This document shows, piece after piece, positions 55,940 through 64,000 of a stretch of 64,000 nt of DNA. The notes beneath the pieces are model-generated. The model was not told where the DNA came from, searched no databases, and saw only the letters and a program-made list of their open reading frames with translations. The first letter of the stretch is position 1. Every line of letters begins with the position of its first letter. The stretch is from JANPBY01 sp963805505. GTDB lineage: Bacteria > Actinomycetota > Actinomycetes > DATJPE01. The position numbers were made by a program, and so were the translations under genes. The DNA lies in NCBI GenBank assembly GCA_963805505.1, contig CAWDUP010000007.1:62001-126000 (forward strand). Reading direction: 5' to 3'.

Positions 55940-57331
55940 TCAGTGGCTGAAGGCCGCGGCGTCCTGCTCGGAATGGACCGGTTCGGGCTGCGCCTGCAGA
56001 TGTGGGAGCTGCCGCTTCAGGTCCGAGATCAACAGATCGGCAAGGTCGTGGGTGAAGCCGCGCCGGATGACGACCCGCAGCACGGCGAGGTCTTCGCGGT
56101 TCTTCGGGAACGTATAGGCCGGCAGCTGCCAGCCGCGTTCACGCAAGGCGTTGGACACGTCGAAGACCGTGTAGTTGTCGATGTCGTCGTTCAGCGTGAA
56201 GGCGAAGACCGGCAGCTCGTCACCGCGCGTCAGAAGCTTGAAGGGGCCGAGGGCTTCGATCTCGTTGGCCAACCGCATGGCGACCTCGCGGCTGTAGCCC
56301 TGCACCTTCGCGTAGCCGTCGAAACCGAGCCGCATGAAGTTGTAGTACTGCGCGACGACCTGCGAACCGGGTCGGGAGAAGTTCAGCGCGAACGTCGGCA
56401 TGGTGTCGCCGAGGTAGTTGACCCAGAAGATCAGGTCCGCGGGGAGTGAGTCCGGGTCACGCCAGATGATCCAGCCGACGCCGGGATAGACCAGCCCGTA
56501 CTTGTGCCCGGAGGTGTTGATCGAGCACACCCGCGGAAGCCGGAAGTCCCACTGCAGGTCGCGGTCGAGGAAGGGCGCGATAAACGCGCCCGAGGCGCCG
56601 TCGACGTGCACGGGGATGTCGAGGCCGGTGCGCTCCTGCAGATCGTCCAGTGCAGCGCAGATGTCGGCTACCGGCTCGTAGGAGCCGTCGAAGGTCGAGC
56701 CCAGAATCGCGACGACGCCAATGGTGTTCTCATCGCAATGCGCCACGGCTTCCTCGGGCGAGAGTGTGAATCGGTCGCCTTCCATCGGCACCAGCCGCAT
56801 CTCGACGTCCCAGTAGTTGGCGAACTTCTCCCAACAGATCTGCACGTTGATGCCCATGACAAGGTTGGGCTTGTCGGTGGGCAATCCGGCCGCCGTACGG
56901 CGCTGCTGCCAGCGTCGCTTGAGAGCGAGCCCGCCCAGCATCGCGGCCTCGCTGGACCCGGTGGTCGAGCATCCCGTGGCCTTCGAGGAATCCGGCGCGT
57001 TCCACAGGTTGCTCAAGATGGCTACGCACCGAGACTCGAGCTCTGCGGTCTGCGGGTATTCGTCCTTGTCGATCATGTTCTTGTCGAAGCACTCGGCCAT
57101 CAGCTTCTCGGCCTGCGGCTCCATCCACGTCGTGACGAAGGTCGCGAGGTTCATCCGGGCGTTGCCGTCGAGCATCAACTCGTCGTGGACCAGCTGATAA
57201 GCGCTGTCGGCCGCCATGATCCTGTCGGCTATGCGGTTCTTGGGCACTCCACCCTCGGGCAGGTCGAGCATGGGATCTGCGTTGACCTGTCCGTCGAGGC
57301 TGGAGGCGGCATCGGGGTGCTTGAGACTCAT
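55940..57331 (-). CDS. Glutamate decarboxylase (PLP-dependent, group II)
   Basis: 463 residues, the usual size. The PLP Lys is in NTSGHKYGLVYPGVGW, the carboxylate-binding region is in VHVDGASGAFIAPF, and TGCSTTGSSEAAMLGGLALK marks the cofactor phosphate site. It converts glutamate to GABA and CO2, consuming a proton. It lies 12 bp after the tetR gene and 12 bp before the yrhK-like gene, so it looks TetR-controlled. Substrate assignment rests on strong GadA/B-like motifs; some relatives use other amino acids. Confidence 0.92.
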   Translation of the reverse strand: MSLKHPDAASSLDGQVNADPMLDLPEGGVPKNRIADRIMAADSAYQLVHDELMLDGNARMNLATFVTTWMEPQAEKLMAECFDKNMIDKDEYPQTAELESRCVAILSNLWNAPDSSKATGCSTTGSSEAAMLGGLALKRRWQQRRTAAGLPTDKPNLVMGINVQICWEKFANYWDVEMRLVPMEGDRFTLSPEEAVAHCDENTIGVVAILGSTFDGSYEPVADICAALDDLQERTGLDIPVHVDGASGAFIAPFLDRDLQWDFRLPRVCSINTSGHKYGLVYPGVGWIIWRDPDSLPADLIFWVNYLGDTMPTFALNFSRPGSQVVAQYYNFMRLGFDGYAKVQGYSREVAMRLANEIEALGPFKLLTRGDELPVFAFTLNDDIDNYTVFDVSNALRERGWQLPAYTFPKNREDLAVLRVVIRRGFTHDLADLLISDLKRQLPHLQAQPEPVHSEQDAAAFSH

Positions 57332-57343
57332 GGGCGCATCCTG

Positions 57344-58063
57344 TCAGGTCTGGCGGGCGGCGAGCGCCTCGGCTGCATCGAGAATGATGTCGATCCCACC
57401 GAGATACGCATCGCGGTCTTGGATCTGGGACAGCTTCAGGTGCAGCGCTGCCACGGTGGGGAACTTTTCCGGGTCGACGCTGGAGTAGTCCGCGACCCAG
57501 GCCGGCGCCGCAGGAGCTTCTGCGTCATGCACCAGGAGGTAGGCCGCCTGCGTGCTGGCGAACGACAGGACGAAGCTCGAATACATGCCGTAGAAGCGCA
57601 TGGCGTCGTTGTCACGGAGCCCAGCGTTCTTGAAGTCACTGAGGATCAGCTCGACGGCTGCGAGCTCCTGGTCGCCGCCGGTGGTCAAAGTTCCCACCTG
57701 CGAGCCGAACGCCGGATAGGCCAGCATCACGTCCAGCAGCTGTTCGGCAGACCCTCGTAGACGGTTGCGCCACGTGGTGTGGCGGGCTACGGCCGCATTG
57801 ACCTCACCGAGGAGCCGGTCGATCACCGCGCGGGCCAGCGCATCCTTGTCGGCGAAGTGTCGATAGACGGCGGTTGGGTCTGCTCTCAACTCCGCTCCGA
57901 GACTGCGGATCGAAACCGGGGAGGTGCGGTCCCGGGTGGCGAGCCTGAGGGCCGCGTCGACGATCAGCTCGGGATCGAGCTGTGGTCGGGGTCGCCGCCG
58001 CGTACTGCTCTTGGGCGTCCTGCTCTTGGGCGTGCTGGTCGACCGCGCAGCGCTCGTCGGCAC
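57344..58063 (-). CDS. TetR-family transcriptional regulator
   Basis: 239 residues. The N-terminus is basic and Pro/Ser-rich; the helix-turn-helix is at about 30-75 (DAALRLATRDRTSPVSIRSL, ADPTAVYRHFADKDALARAV). A helical ligand domain follows that resembles the TetR_C group. GTG 58063 has GAGGAGG upstream; upstream Met codons lack such a site. It probably represses both its own operon (gad, yrhK) and the divergent amidohydrolase operon through the palindrome at 58156-58170. Confidence 0.88.
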   Translation of the reverse strand: MPTSAARSTSTPKSRTPKSSTRRRPRPQLDPELIVDAALRLATRDRTSPVSIRSLGAELRADPTAVYRHFADKDALARAVIDRLLGEVNAAVARHTTWRNRLRGSAEQLLDVMLAYPAFGSQVGTLTTGGDQELAAVELILSDFKNAGLRDNDAMRFYGMYSSFVLSFASTQAAYLLVHDAEAPAAPAWVADYSSVDPEKFPTVAALHLKLSQIQDRDAYLGGIDIILDAAEALAARQT

Positions 58064-58155
58064 GCGTTGCCTCCTCGCAGATTGATGGTTCGGTGAGCCT
58101 TTCACACGTCCTCGAACCCGTCCGTCCGGTCAGCCTGGCCTTACTCACCCGAAGA

Positions 58156-58194
58156 GTCAACACCGTTGACACATCCTTGGATCGGGCCTACTGT
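58156..58194 (+). promoter_or_regulatory. Amidohydrolase-operon promoter with palindromic operator on the -35
   Basis: TTGACA (58166-58171), 17 bp and TACTGT (58189-58194) form a very good promoter. GTCAAC-ACC-GTTGAC (58156-58170) is a perfect 6-3-6 palindrome that includes most of the -35. It lies between the divergent tetR operon and the amidohydrolase operon, a natural site for TetR binding. Confidence 0.8.
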
Positions 58195-58234
58195 CCCTGC
58201 CACTCGGGCGGTCCACATCCGAAGGTGAGCATCC

Positions 58235-59887
58235 ATGACGAACAAGGCAGACACAGTCTTTGTCGGCGGACGCGTGTTCTCGGCTCCGCAGGCGCAGCCC
58301 CAAGCGGTCGGGGTCGCCGTGCGTGGTGGGCGGATCGCGGCGGTCGGCCCCGACGATGAGCTGAGAGAGCTGATCGGCGCGGGCACCGAGGTCGTCGACC
58401 TCGCCGGCGGCCTGCTTGTCCCGGGCTTCCAGGACGCCCATGTGCACCCGGTCGCAGCCGGAGTGGATCTGCTGCGTTGCGATCTGCATGAATCGACCTC
58501 GGCCGAGGACAGCCTTCGGATCATCTCCGAGTACTCCGCCGCTCACCCGGAGCTCGATTGGATCGTCGGCGGCGGCTGGTGGATGTCGCACTTCGTCGAT
58601 GGGACGCCGACCCGGGAGGCCCTGGATGCGGTCGTGCCTGACCGCCCGGTCTTCTTGACCAACAAGGACGGCCACGGCACCTGGGTGAACAGTGTGGCCC
58701 TGGAGCGGGCGGGCATCGATGCCTCGACGCCCGACCCTGAGGACGGACGCATCGAGCGCCGTCCGGACGGCTCGCCGAGCGGAACCCTGCATGAGGGAGC
58801 CGGCCTGCTCGTGGCTCGGCTGCTCCCCGACGTCACGGTCAAGGACCAGATCGCGGGACTGCTCAATGCGCAGGAGCTGCTGCTCTCGCTGGGAATCACG
58901 TCGTGGCAGGACGCCGCCGTCGGTGAGCTGTTCGGCATGAAGGACATCTACGCGGCCTATCTCCAGGCCGCGAACGACGGCCTGCTCCGGGCCAGGGTCG
59001 TGGGAGCACTCTGGTGGGACCGGGAGCGCGGCTCCGAACAAATCCCTGAGCTGGAGGAGCGCCGCGCAGGGGGTCAGGTCGGGCGGTTCCGGGCGACCAG
59101 TGTGAAGATCATGCAGGACGGCGTGGCCGAGAACTTCACCGCTGGGATGCTCGAGCCCTACCTGGATGGGTGTGGCTGTGCGACGGGCAACGCGGGTCTG
59201 AGCTTCGTGGACCCAGAGGCTCTGCGAGTCCATGTCACCGAGCTGGACGCCCTCGGCTTCCAGGTGCACTTCCACGCCCTCGGCGACCGCGCCGTTCGCG
59301 AGGCGCTGAACGCCGTGGAAGCGGCGCGCTCGGCGAACGGACCCACGGACGGGCGCCATCACCTCGCGCACCTGCAGGTGGTCCACCCTGAGGACATCCC
59401 GCGCTTCAAGCAGCTGGACGCGGTCGCGAACATCCAGCCGCTCTGGGCGGCCCACGAACCCCAGATGGACGAGCTGACGATCCCCTTCCTCGGTGAGCGA
59501 CGAGCATCGTGGCAGTACCCGTTCGGCGACCTGCTTCGCAGTGGAGCACGGATGGCGGCGGGGAGCGACTGGTCGGTCTCCAGCCCGAACCCCATGGAGG
59601 GGATCCACGTCGCCGTGAACCGGGCGGCACCTGGCGCAGAGGGCGCCGAGGCGGAGCCGCTCTACGAGAACAACGCGATCAGCCTGGCCGAGGCGATGAC
59701 GGCCTACACCGCGGGCAGCGCCTACGTGAACCATCACGAGGAGGCCACCGGCCGCATCGAGGTCGGTCGGCTGGCGGATCTTGTCGTGCTCGATCGTGAT
59801 CCTTTCGCCGCACCCGCCGAGCAGATCCACGAGGCGACGGTTGTGGCCACCTACATCGACGGCGAAGCCGTCTACAGCCGCACCTGA
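58235..59887 (+). CDS. YtcJ-like amidohydrolase
   Basis: 550 residues. The metal-binding QDAHVHP appears near residue 65, LVPGFQD precedes it, and later His residues (FHALGDRAVREAL, HHLAHLQVVHPED) and the catalytic Asp in AAGSDWSVSS are in place. The family hydrolyses amides, ureas or formamides. It is first in an operon with an ABC binding protein, amidase and permease. ATG 58235 follows GAAGGTGAGCATCC. The substrate cannot be told; its operon partners point to an imported amide. Confidence 0.9.
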   Translation: MTNKADTVFVGGRVFSAPQAQPQAVGVAVRGGRIAAVGPDDELRELIGAGTEVVDLAGGLLVPGFQDAHVHPVAAGVDLLRCDLHESTSAEDSLRIISEYSAAHPELDWIVGGGWWMSHFVDGTPTREALDAVVPDRPVFLTNKDGHGTWVNSVALERAGIDASTPDPEDGRIERRPDGSPSGTLHEGAGLLVARLLPDVTVKDQIAGLLNAQELLLSLGITSWQDAAVGELFGMKDIYAAYLQAANDGLLRARVVGALWWDRERGSEQIPELEERRAGGQVGRFRATSVKIMQDGVAENFTAGMLEPYLDGCGCATGNAGLSFVDPEALRVHVTELDALGFQVHFHALGDRAVREALNAVEAARSANGPTDGRHHLAHLQVVHPEDIPRFKQLDAVANIQPLWAAHEPQMDELTIPFLGERRASWQYPFGDLLRSGARMAAGSDWSVSSPNPMEGIHVAVNRAAPGAEGAEAEPLYENNAISLAEAMTAYTAGSAYVNHHEEATGRIEVGRLADLVVLDRDPFAAPAEQIHEATVVATYIDGEAVYSRT

Positions 59888-59930
59888 CCCGCTGCAATCT
59901 GTCCACTCCGATCTTCCTGAAGGGCTCCCC

Positions 59931-61619
59931 ATGACCGTGTCCACTCGTCGGCTCACCCGCCGGCTGACCCGTCGCCGTGGCCTGCTGTCCTTGCTCGCGC
60001 TGGGTTCGACCGCCGCGCTGCTGACCACGGCATGCAGCGGGACGGCGGGGTCGACGCCCACCGAACCATCGGGGTCGGCCGGTGCCGCCTACACGATGTC
60101 GACGGAGACGCCTGCTCCGGTGGGAGATATCGACTCCTTCAGCTGGTCGATCTATGCAGAGCCGTACTCCCTCGCCTTTCCCTATGCCTTCGACTACCCA
60201 CCGAACCAGATCTTGTCCAACGTGTGCGAGAGCCTGTTGCGCTGGAACGCCGACCTCTCGATCAGCCCAGGACTGGCGAGTGCCGTGGCCAACCCCGACC
60301 CCACGACATGGGTGTACACGATCCGCGATGGTGTGACGTTCCACGACGGATCCACGCTGACCGCCGACGACGTGGTGGCCTCGCTGAACATGCACCTGCG
60401 CCCCGAGGTCGGGTCCTATTGGGCGAGCGTCTTCAGGAACGTCAAGTCGATCAAGAAGACCGGGCCGATGGAGGTCACGGTCACCCTGACCCAGCCCGAC
60501 TCGATGTTCAACCAATACATGGCGGTGAGCCCTGGAACGGTGGAGTCTGCGGACTTCCTGAAGAAGTCCGGTCCTGACTACGGCAACCCCAGCACCGGTG
60601 TCGACTGCACGGGGCCGTTCGAGTTCGACAGCTGGAAATCCGGACAGAGCATCACCTTGAAGCGTTACGACAACTACTGGGACCCGAGCCTCAAGGCCAA
60701 AGCCGGGTCAGTGAAGTTCGTCTTCCTGCAGGACCCGAACACCCGAGTCAACGCCTGGCAGAACGGCGAGGTCGACGGCGGTTGGTCGGTGCCGGCCAAC
60801 GCCTACGCTCAACTGCAAAACGGCGGCCCCGGGTCGCTCTACTACGGCCTGAACACCACAGTGGTGAGCCAGATCATCTCCAACCTCAAAGGCCCGCTCG
60901 GTGACCCCAAGGTCCGCCAAGCACTGATGATGGCCATCGACCGAGAGGGCATCATCAAGGCTGGCGAGTACGGCGTGGCCGAGGTGGCTCAGTCGCTGGT
61001 GACTCGCAACACCTGGGGCGGCGTTTCTGCCGACCAGGTCGACTCGATCTATGCCGCGTTGCCGCAGTATCCCCACGATGTGGAAGCTGCCAAGGCCATG
61101 GTTGCTTCCTTGGGAATCGAGGGGCAGAAGATCGTCATCGCCACGAGCCCGGTGGCAGTCTCCGCCGATGTCGTGGCGCAGGCAACGGCGCAAGCGGCCA
61201 AGGACATCGGCCTGGTTCCCGAGATCAAGACGATCTCGCCGGACCAGTACACCGCCTTGTTCAGCGACGCGGCGGCGCGCAAGGGCATCGACATGTTCTT
61301 CACGGCTTGGTACACCTCGCTCGCCGACCCCATGGAGATGTATGGGGTCCTGCGGACTGGTGAGTTCAGCAACTACGGCAACTGGTCCGACGCGCAGTTC
61401 GACGCCGAGACCGACAAGGCCATCGCAGCGCCTGTCGAGGACCCGACGCGGACCACGGACATGGCCAACGCCCAACAGATCGCGATGGAGCAGCTTCCGT
61501 GGCTCCCGCTGTACACGCCACCGACGAGCCTGTGGCTCGGCGACAAGATCACTGGCGTCGTGCCGTCGATCTACTACATGTACTACCCCTGGGCGGCAAC
61601 CATCGGCGCCAAGGGCTGA
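59931..61619 (+). CDS. Extracellular solute-binding lipoprotein of a peptide-type ABC transporter (family 5)
   Basis: 562 residues. A signal peptide with a basic Arg-rich start (STRRLTRRLTRRRGLL) and a lipobox (ALLTTAC) anchors it to the membrane. The body matches DppA/OppA-like binding proteins (NQILSNVCESLLRWNADLSI, DGVTFHDGSTLTADDVVASL). ATG 59931 has GAAGGGC upstream; the longer frame is not supported. It would capture a peptide or amide outside the cell for the downstream permease. It sits between amidohydrolase and amidase genes. Confidence 0.94.
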   Translation: MTVSTRRLTRRLTRRRGLLSLLALGSTAALLTTACSGTAGSTPTEPSGSAGAAYTMSTETPAPVGDIDSFSWSIYAEPYSLAFPYAFDYPPNQILSNVCESLLRWNADLSISPGLASAVANPDPTTWVYTIRDGVTFHDGSTLTADDVVASLNMHLRPEVGSYWASVFRNVKSIKKTGPMEVTVTLTQPDSMFNQYMAVSPGTVESADFLKKSGPDYGNPSTGVDCTGPFEFDSWKSGQSITLKRYDNYWDPSLKAKAGSVKFVFLQDPNTRVNAWQNGEVDGGWSVPANAYAQLQNGGPGSLYYGLNTTVVSQIISNLKGPLGDPKVRQALMMAIDREGIIKAGEYGVAEVAQSLVTRNTWGGVSADQVDSIYAALPQYPHDVEAAKAMVASLGIEGQKIVIATSPVAVSADVVAQATAQAAKDIGLVPEIKTISPDQYTALFSDAAARKGIDMFFTAWYTSLADPMEMYGVLRTGEFSNYGNWSDAQFDAETDKAIAAPVEDPTRTTDMANAQQIAMEQLPWLPLYTPPTSLWLGDKITGVVPSIYYMYYPWAATIGAKG

Positions 61620-61624
61620 CGGAC

Positions 61625-63061
61625 ATGCCGGATGAGGAGTTGCACTACCTGTCGGCCACCCAGGCACTCACCGAGTTCCAACGCCGATCCCTGTCCCCGC
61701 TGGAGCTGCTCGAGGCGGTCATCAGGCGAACGGAGGCGGTTGGCCCCTCGGTGAATGCGCTGACCGAGCAGCTGCTGGAGGAGGCCTGGGCTGCTGCAGC
61801 CGAGTCCGAGCGTCGCTATTCGTCGGGCGAGGCGAGGCCACTGGACGGGTTGCCTCTCCTGCTCAAGGAGGAGCAACCGATCGAGGGGCGAACCCTGGAG
61901 GAGGGTTCGTTGCTCATGAAGGGCGAGGTCGCCGAAGTAACCCATCCCGTGGTGACCCGCGTCTTCGATGCTGGGGCGGTGGTGCACGGGCGGACCACCA
62001 CGCCGGAGTTCTCCTGCGCGCCGTTCACTCACTCCACGCTGTGGGGGGTGACACGCAACCCGTGGGACCTGAACATGACTCCGGGTGGTTCGTCCGGCGG
62101 CTCGGCCGCGGCATTGGCCGCTGGGATGACAACGCTCGCCACCGGCTCCGACATCGGTGGTTCGATCCGCCTGCCCGCTGCTTTGTGCGGCCTGGTGGGG
62201 TTCAAGCCGCCGTTCGGTCGGGTGCCCGGGCTGGCACCTTTCAACTCAGACACCTACTGCGCTGACGGCCCCATGGGGCGCACCGTCTCCGACGTTGCGC
62301 TCTTGCAGAACGTTCTCGCCGGTCCGCATCCTGGGGACCAGGCGTCCCTTCGGCCGACCTACGTCCTTCCTGAGCGATTCGAGGGCGTCGACGGACTGCG
62401 CATCGCCTTGTGTCTCACTCTTGGGGACTACGTCGTTGACGACGAGGTCGAGGCGAACACCCGAGCCGCCGCTGCTGCGCTGGCCGCCGCGGGGGCGGTC
62501 GTGGAAGAGGTCGAGCTGCCCTGGACTCGCAGGCGGCTCGAAGAAATCGCCTGGACGCACTTTGGCGCGATCTTCGGAGCATCTGTCGGTGTCATGGCGG
62601 GAGATCAGGCTGAGCTGCTGATGCCCTACACCCGTGAGTTCGCGCGTCAGGCTGCCGAGGCCATCGGTGAGCCCGCGGCATACGCCGCCGGTCTGATGGC
62701 CGAAGCCGAGGTTTACGCACCGCTTGGCCAGCTGCTGACGACCCACGACGCCTTGATCTGTCCGACGTTCGCCGCCAAGGGTCTGGTGGCTGGAGAGGAC
62801 TACGCCGAGACCACGCTAGCGATCGGCGGACAAGAGCTGGGCTGGGCGGATGCGATGATGACGATGCCGTTCAACATCATCGGACGGGCTCCCGTTCTCA
62901 GCGTCCCGTCTGGCCGCACGGCCACGGGACTACCCACCGGCGTCCAGGTGGTCGGACGGACCTACGACGACGGCATGGTGTTCCGCGTCGGTGCATCCAT
63001 CGAGGCGTCCCTCGGTGTGTGGGCGGACCCGGCCTGGCGGCCTGCCTTCGGGACCGGCTGA
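61625..63061 (+). CDS. Amidase-signature family enzyme
   Basis: 478 residues. The Ser-cisSer-Lys triad is visible: LPLLLKEEQPIEG (Lys), TPGGSSGGSAAALAAG (cis-Ser region) and GSDIGGSIRLPAALCG (nucleophile Ser). It hydrolyses an amide bond to a carboxylate and ammonia or amine. It begins 5 bp after the binding-protein stop and ends 31 bp before the permease start, so it belongs to the same operon. It was probably recruited to break down the imported compound. Confidence 0.93.
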   Translation: MPDEELHYLSATQALTEFQRRSLSPLELLEAVIRRTEAVGPSVNALTEQLLEEAWAAAAESERRYSSGEARPLDGLPLLLKEEQPIEGRTLEEGSLLMKGEVAEVTHPVVTRVFDAGAVVHGRTTTPEFSCAPFTHSTLWGVTRNPWDLNMTPGGSSGGSAAALAAGMTTLATGSDIGGSIRLPAALCGLVGFKPPFGRVPGLAPFNSDTYCADGPMGRTVSDVALLQNVLAGPHPGDQASLRPTYVLPERFEGVDGLRIALCLTLGDYVVDDEVEANTRAAAAALAAAGAVVEEVELPWTRRRLEEIAWTHFGAIFGASVGVMAGDQAELLMPYTREFARQAAEAIGEPAAYAAGLMAEAEVYAPLGQLLTTHDALICPTFAAKGLVAGEDYAETTLAIGGQELGWADAMMTMPFNIIGRAPVLSVPSGRTATGLPTGVQVVGRTYDDGMVFRVGASIEASLGVWADPAWRPAFGTG

Positions 63062-63092
63062 GTCGAGTTGGCCGACCGAGGGTGATGGAGAC

Positions 63093-64000
63093 GTGAGCGG
63101 ATCTGTGGCGTGGTTCGTCGCCCGCAAGCTGCTCGGCATGGTTGCCACGCTGTTCATCACGTCGTTCCTCGTCTTTGCGTCCCTCTACGTGGCCCCCGGG
63201 GACCCGCTCAGCTTCTTGATGCAGGGACGCAGCCCGACACCGGAGGCCATTGCTGCCGTCTCCGCTCAGTACGGCCTCGACCAACCGTTCCTCGTCCAGT
63301 ACTGGCACTGGCTGGTCGGCGTGTTGCATCTCGACTTCGGTCGCTCGTTGCAGTTCCGAGAGGATGTCGCCGCGCTGATCGGTGCCCGCTTGCCGACCAC
63401 CCTTGGGCTCGTGGCCATGTCAGCTTTGATCATCTGCGTCGTCGGGCTCGGAGCCGGGATCTACGGCGCCGTACGCGCCGGTCGCACGGCCGACCGGGTG
63501 GTCCTGGTGTCGACGACCGTGCTCGCGGCCATTCCCTCCTTCGTCGCCGCCATCATCTTCATCTCGGTGTTCGCGGTCCGGCTGGGCTGGTTTCCGACCT
63601 TCGGCGCGGGTCAGGGGTTGCCGGACCGGCTCTACCACCTCATCTTGCCGTCGGTCGCGCTGTCGCTGACCTTTGTGGCGCTGGTCGCTCGAATCACGCG
63701 GTCGTCGATGCTGGACGAACTGAGTCGAGAGCACGTCGAGGTCGCGGTGAGCCGGGGGATTTCTCGCCGAACCGTCGTCCGGCGGCACGTCCTCCGCAAC
63801 GCGTGGGGCCCGATCCTGACGATCACTGGCTTGCTGGTAGCCGGCTTGTTGGTCTCGAGCTCGGTCATCGAGTCGGCGTTCGGACTCAACGGGATCGGCT
63901 CGTTGCTCGTGCAGTCCGTGGACAAGCAGGATTTCGCGATCGTGCAGGCGATCGTGTTGATCGTCGTGTTCGCCTTCGTGGTGATCAACACGGTCGTGGA
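63093..64000 (+). CDS. ABC transporter permease of DppB/OppB type (3' end outside window)
   Basis: At least 302 residues are visible. It starts at GTG 63093, with GATGGAG upstream, and has a first membrane segment after WFVARKLLGM. The BPD inner-membrane pattern follows: APGDPLSFLMQGRSPTPEAI, a periplasmic loop, a conserved EAA-like loop (SREHVEVAVSRGISRRTVV) that contacts the ATPase, and GLLVSSSVIESAFGLNGIGS. It would form the channel for the peptide-type transporter whose binding protein is at 59931. The remaining permease and ATPase genes presumably follow beyond the window. Confidence 0.92.
   Translation, partial: MSGSVAWFVARKLLGMVATLFITSFLVFASLYVAPGDPLSFLMQGRSPTPEAIAAVSAQYGLDQPFLVQYWHWLVGVLHLDFGRSLQFREDVAALIGARLPTTLGLVAMSALIICVVGLGAGIYGAVRAGRTADRVVLVSTTVLAAIPSFVAAIIFISVFAVRLGWFPTFGAGQGLPDRLYHLILPSVALSLTFVALVARITRSSMLDELSREHVEVAVSRGISRRTVVRRHVLRNAWGPILTITGLLVAGLLVSSSVIESAFGLNGIGSLLVQSVDKQDFAIVQAIVLIVVFAFVVINTVV

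Noticed and set aside
58157..60061. 634-codon minus-strand frame opposite the amidohydrolase
   Set aside because: It is an antisense shadow; the plus frame has metal ligands, a ribosome site and a promoter.

Overview
The window is GC-rich, densely coded chromosomal DNA from an actinobacterium. The signs are very strong G/C bias at third codon positions, many GTG starts, a furA-katG pair, mycothiol-type DinB and maleylpyruvate-isomerase-like folds, DUF222-HNH and DUF2630 genes, and many genes with a TANNNT box only 6-8 nt before the start codon (leaderless transcription). A member of the Propionibacteriales, such as Nocardioidaceae, would fit, but that placement is inference. I saw no rRNA, tRNA, CRISPR array, intact insertion sequence or prophage, and no gap between genes reaches 300 bases.

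Layout. 1-667: end of a Cys-rich, probably exported protein. 693-6315 (minus): an MFS transporter with a C-terminal cyclic-nucleotide-binding domain, followed by a double class III cyclase fused to an ATPase/TPR module. 6398-8503: marR-VOC genes divergent from an APH-like kinase across a two-palindrome operator. 8593-9190: a scar joining a truncated cupin gene to the tail of an ATPase gene. 9197-11295: immunity-like membrane protein, DUF2630, a sirtuin and a small secreted protein bracketed by two copies of a palindromic repeat. 11464-14158: furA-katG. 14234-17387: M20 deacylase, GNAT and N-succinylamino acid racemase with 4-bp overlaps, matching the known route that converts D- to L-amino acids. 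17541-22232: a Pro-rich peptide, an ECF sigma factor with a membrane partner, a SNF2 helicase and an atypical GDPD.

22420-36115 is a run of small regulatory and stress modules. It has three ArsR-SRPBCC pairs with overlapping genes and their own operators, an ArsR-like regulator ending in a 15-bp-arm palindrome that covers the -35 of a beta-propeller lipoprotein gene, stand-alone LigD-type ligase and polymerase genes, a PfpI protein, a NYN protein, DinB and VOC proteins, a metallo-beta-lactamase-Rieske fusion and a hemerythrin. 36125-37659 is a decayed patch: a twice-frameshifted DUF222-HNH gene beside a gene remnant.

37784-54516: nitroreductase, a sarcosine-oxidase-like flavoenzyme, O-methyltransferase, serine hydrolase, a large DUF11 surface protein with an LPGTG tail, DUF2157, a RecQ helicase with a phosphoribosyltransferase-like tail, OtsA, YbaK, two tandem micro-membrane proteins, and a DEAD-box helicase whose only plausible start codon is ATC.

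54538-64000: AlkB, then a tetR-gad-yrhK operon facing an amidohydrolase-ABC binding protein-amidase-ABC permease operon that runs off the window. The two transcripts diverge from a consensus promoter with a palindrome on its -35. They look like one TetR-controlled system for taking up and breaking down an amide or peptide-like compound.
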